Part shown: one piece after another, positions 5,812-6,656 of the stretch | Position numbering within the stretch: position 1 is the stretch's first letter | How the letters are laid out: each line of letters starts with the position of its first letter | NCBI GenBank assembly: GCA_045809945.1 | Contig: JBJMWW010000129.1 | Coordinates: 1-6,656 of the forward strand | DNA: 6,656 nucleotides | DNA from: CADDYX01 sp045809945 | GTDB lineage: Bacteria > Verrucomicrobiota > Verrucomicrobiia > Chthoniobacterales > UBA10450 | Reading direction: 5' to 3' | Translations under genes and position numbers: made by a program | The notes under the pieces: model-generated | Told to the model about the DNA's origin: nothing | Database searches by the model: none | Seen by the model: only the letters and a program-made list of their open reading frames with translations

Positions 5812-6656
5812 TTAGCGATTCTTCACTGCGGCTTCAACCAGTCTTCCTGCATTTAGCAAATCGGCTTCGCCCATGCGCGGACCCACCAATTGCAAACTCG
5901 TGACGGGAACGGACTGATGCGGAATCGGAATCGGAATGGCCAACGCTGGCACACCGGCGAAATTCACCGCCTGCGTATTTTGCAGAGCTAGTGCTCGCAC
6001 CTCAAACGCAACCGTCCCGCCAAAGAACGGAAGATGCAGTGGCACGTTCTTGAGGGTCGGCAGCGCGATGAAATCGACATGTTCAAACGCGCGGCGGAAT
6101 TCTGCTTTCCAGGCCGCTTGTCTCCGCAGCGCTTGCGGATAAGCCGTTTTGTATTGGATCCCACCGAGCGCGACGACTGCTTTCGTCCGGATGCTCACTT
6201 CGGATTCGTTTTGGAATTTGATGTCGTACAGCCAGGCACCAACTGCAGCCACGACCGCCGCGTCTGCTTGTGCCTGCACCCACTTGTCAGCAAATTCGCG
6301 CGGCAGGTTCACGACCTTAAATCCGGTCGCGGCCAGAGCATCATCCACTGCGCGATCAACGCTCGGGTTCGTACCTTCTATATAGACGCGGCCGATTCGT
6401 AGTGCCTTAGCTGAAGGTTTCGCTGCGACTGCTTCTTGATAGCGCGCCGAGAATCCCGCCTGCAGCAAATCCATACCTCGCACTGCTCCGGCGATATCCC
6501 GTGCCATGGGGCCGACCGTATCGAGTTGCGTCGGAGCAATTGGGTAAACACCCTCGAGTGGGATCAACCCAAAGGTCGTTTTCAAACCGACGATTCCGCA
6601 GCAAGCCGCCGGCACACGGATAGAACCCGCTGTGTCCGTGCCGAACGCAACATCGG
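5812..6656 (-). CDS. Amidase-signature family hydrolase, C-terminal part (cut by right edge)
   Basis: About 280 C-terminal residues are visible; the gene begins beyond the right edge. Near the edge, FGTDTAGSIRVPAACCGIVG followed by LKTTFG is the amidase signature. The Ser codon at 6622-6624 is the nucleophile of the Ser-cisSer-Lys triad; the cis-Ser and Lys lie outside the window. Further on are DTVGPMARD, VDFIALPT (the late core strand, commonly D-x-L-x-x-P-T), and VNFAGVPALAIP followed by TSLQLVG, the usual closing block. These enzymes hydrolyse carboxylic amides, or act as amidotransferase subunits such as GatA. The DTAGS form in place of DTGGS is also seen in allophanate-hydrolase-like members. 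An ORF search starts this frame at a GTG (6613-6615), but that codon is internal. The gene ends at TAA 5812-5814, right beside the hairpin. Substrate not assignable. Confidence 0.92.
   Translation of the reverse strand, partial: DVAFGTDTAGSIRVPAACCGIVGLKTTFGLIPLEGVYPIAPTQLDTVGPMARDIAGAVRGMDLLQAGFSARYQEAVAAKPSAKALRIGRVYIEGTNPSVDRAVDDALAATGFKVVNLPREFADKWVQAQADAAVVAAVGAWLYDIKFQNESEVSIRTKAVVALGGIQYKTAYPQALRRQAAWKAEFRRAFEHVDFIALPTLKNVPLHLPFFGGTVAFEVRALALQNTQAVNFAGVPALAIPIPIPHQSVPVTSLQLVGPRMGEADLLNAGRLVEAAVKNR

Noticed and set aside
1..6656. tRNA, rRNA, CRISPR, transposase, integrase or phage signals
   Set aside because: None seen on either strand; no regularly spaced repeats, terminal inverted repeats or mobile-element proteins.

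Overview
This GC-rich bacterial window holds five protein-coding genes, two of them cut by the window edges. There are no RNA genes, CRISPR arrays, insertion sequences or phage genes. The organism cannot be fixed from sequence alone. I lean towards a soil-type Gram-negative bacterium, possibly Verrucomicrobiota. The reasons are an exported RMD-like TPR protein, an exported Thr-rich protein with a small beta-type domain of a kind I associate with that phylum, and the general lack of Shine-Dalgarno sequences before the genes. This is recall-based inference.

Left half. Positions 1-2145 on the minus strand encode the first 715 residues of a modular type I polyketide synthase: a complete ketosynthase (KS) with Cys-His-His, a linker, and the first part of an acyltransferase (AT) domain. 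The gene runs off the left edge. A 171-bp intergenic region separates it from a divergent, complete 671-residue class II glutamine amidotransferase / asparagine synthetase (AsnB type) at 2317-4332. This region carries a perfect 7-bp-arm inverted repeat and a Shine-Dalgarno-preceded micro-ORF. Back-to-back PKS and AsnB-type genes suggest the edge of a biosynthetic gene cluster whose product would be a polyketide carrying an amide. The rest of the cluster would lie to the left of the window.

Right half. A secreted TPR protein resembling the regulator of microtubule dynamics (RMD) family (4342-5109, minus) converges on asnB with only 9 bp between the stops. It is divergent from a small secreted Thr-rich protein (5226-5756, plus). 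The 116-bp gap between these two holds a 9-nt tandem motif and a 10-bp palindrome. The Thr-rich gene converges on the 3' part of an amidase-signature hydrolase gene (5812-6656, minus, cut by the right edge). A long GC-rich hairpin lies between them and probably terminates transcription in both directions.

The most plausible new biology is the PKS/AsnB pair and its compact divergent control region. The right-hand genes look like ordinary envelope and metabolic genes, not cluster members. No complete undescribed system can be shown from this window.
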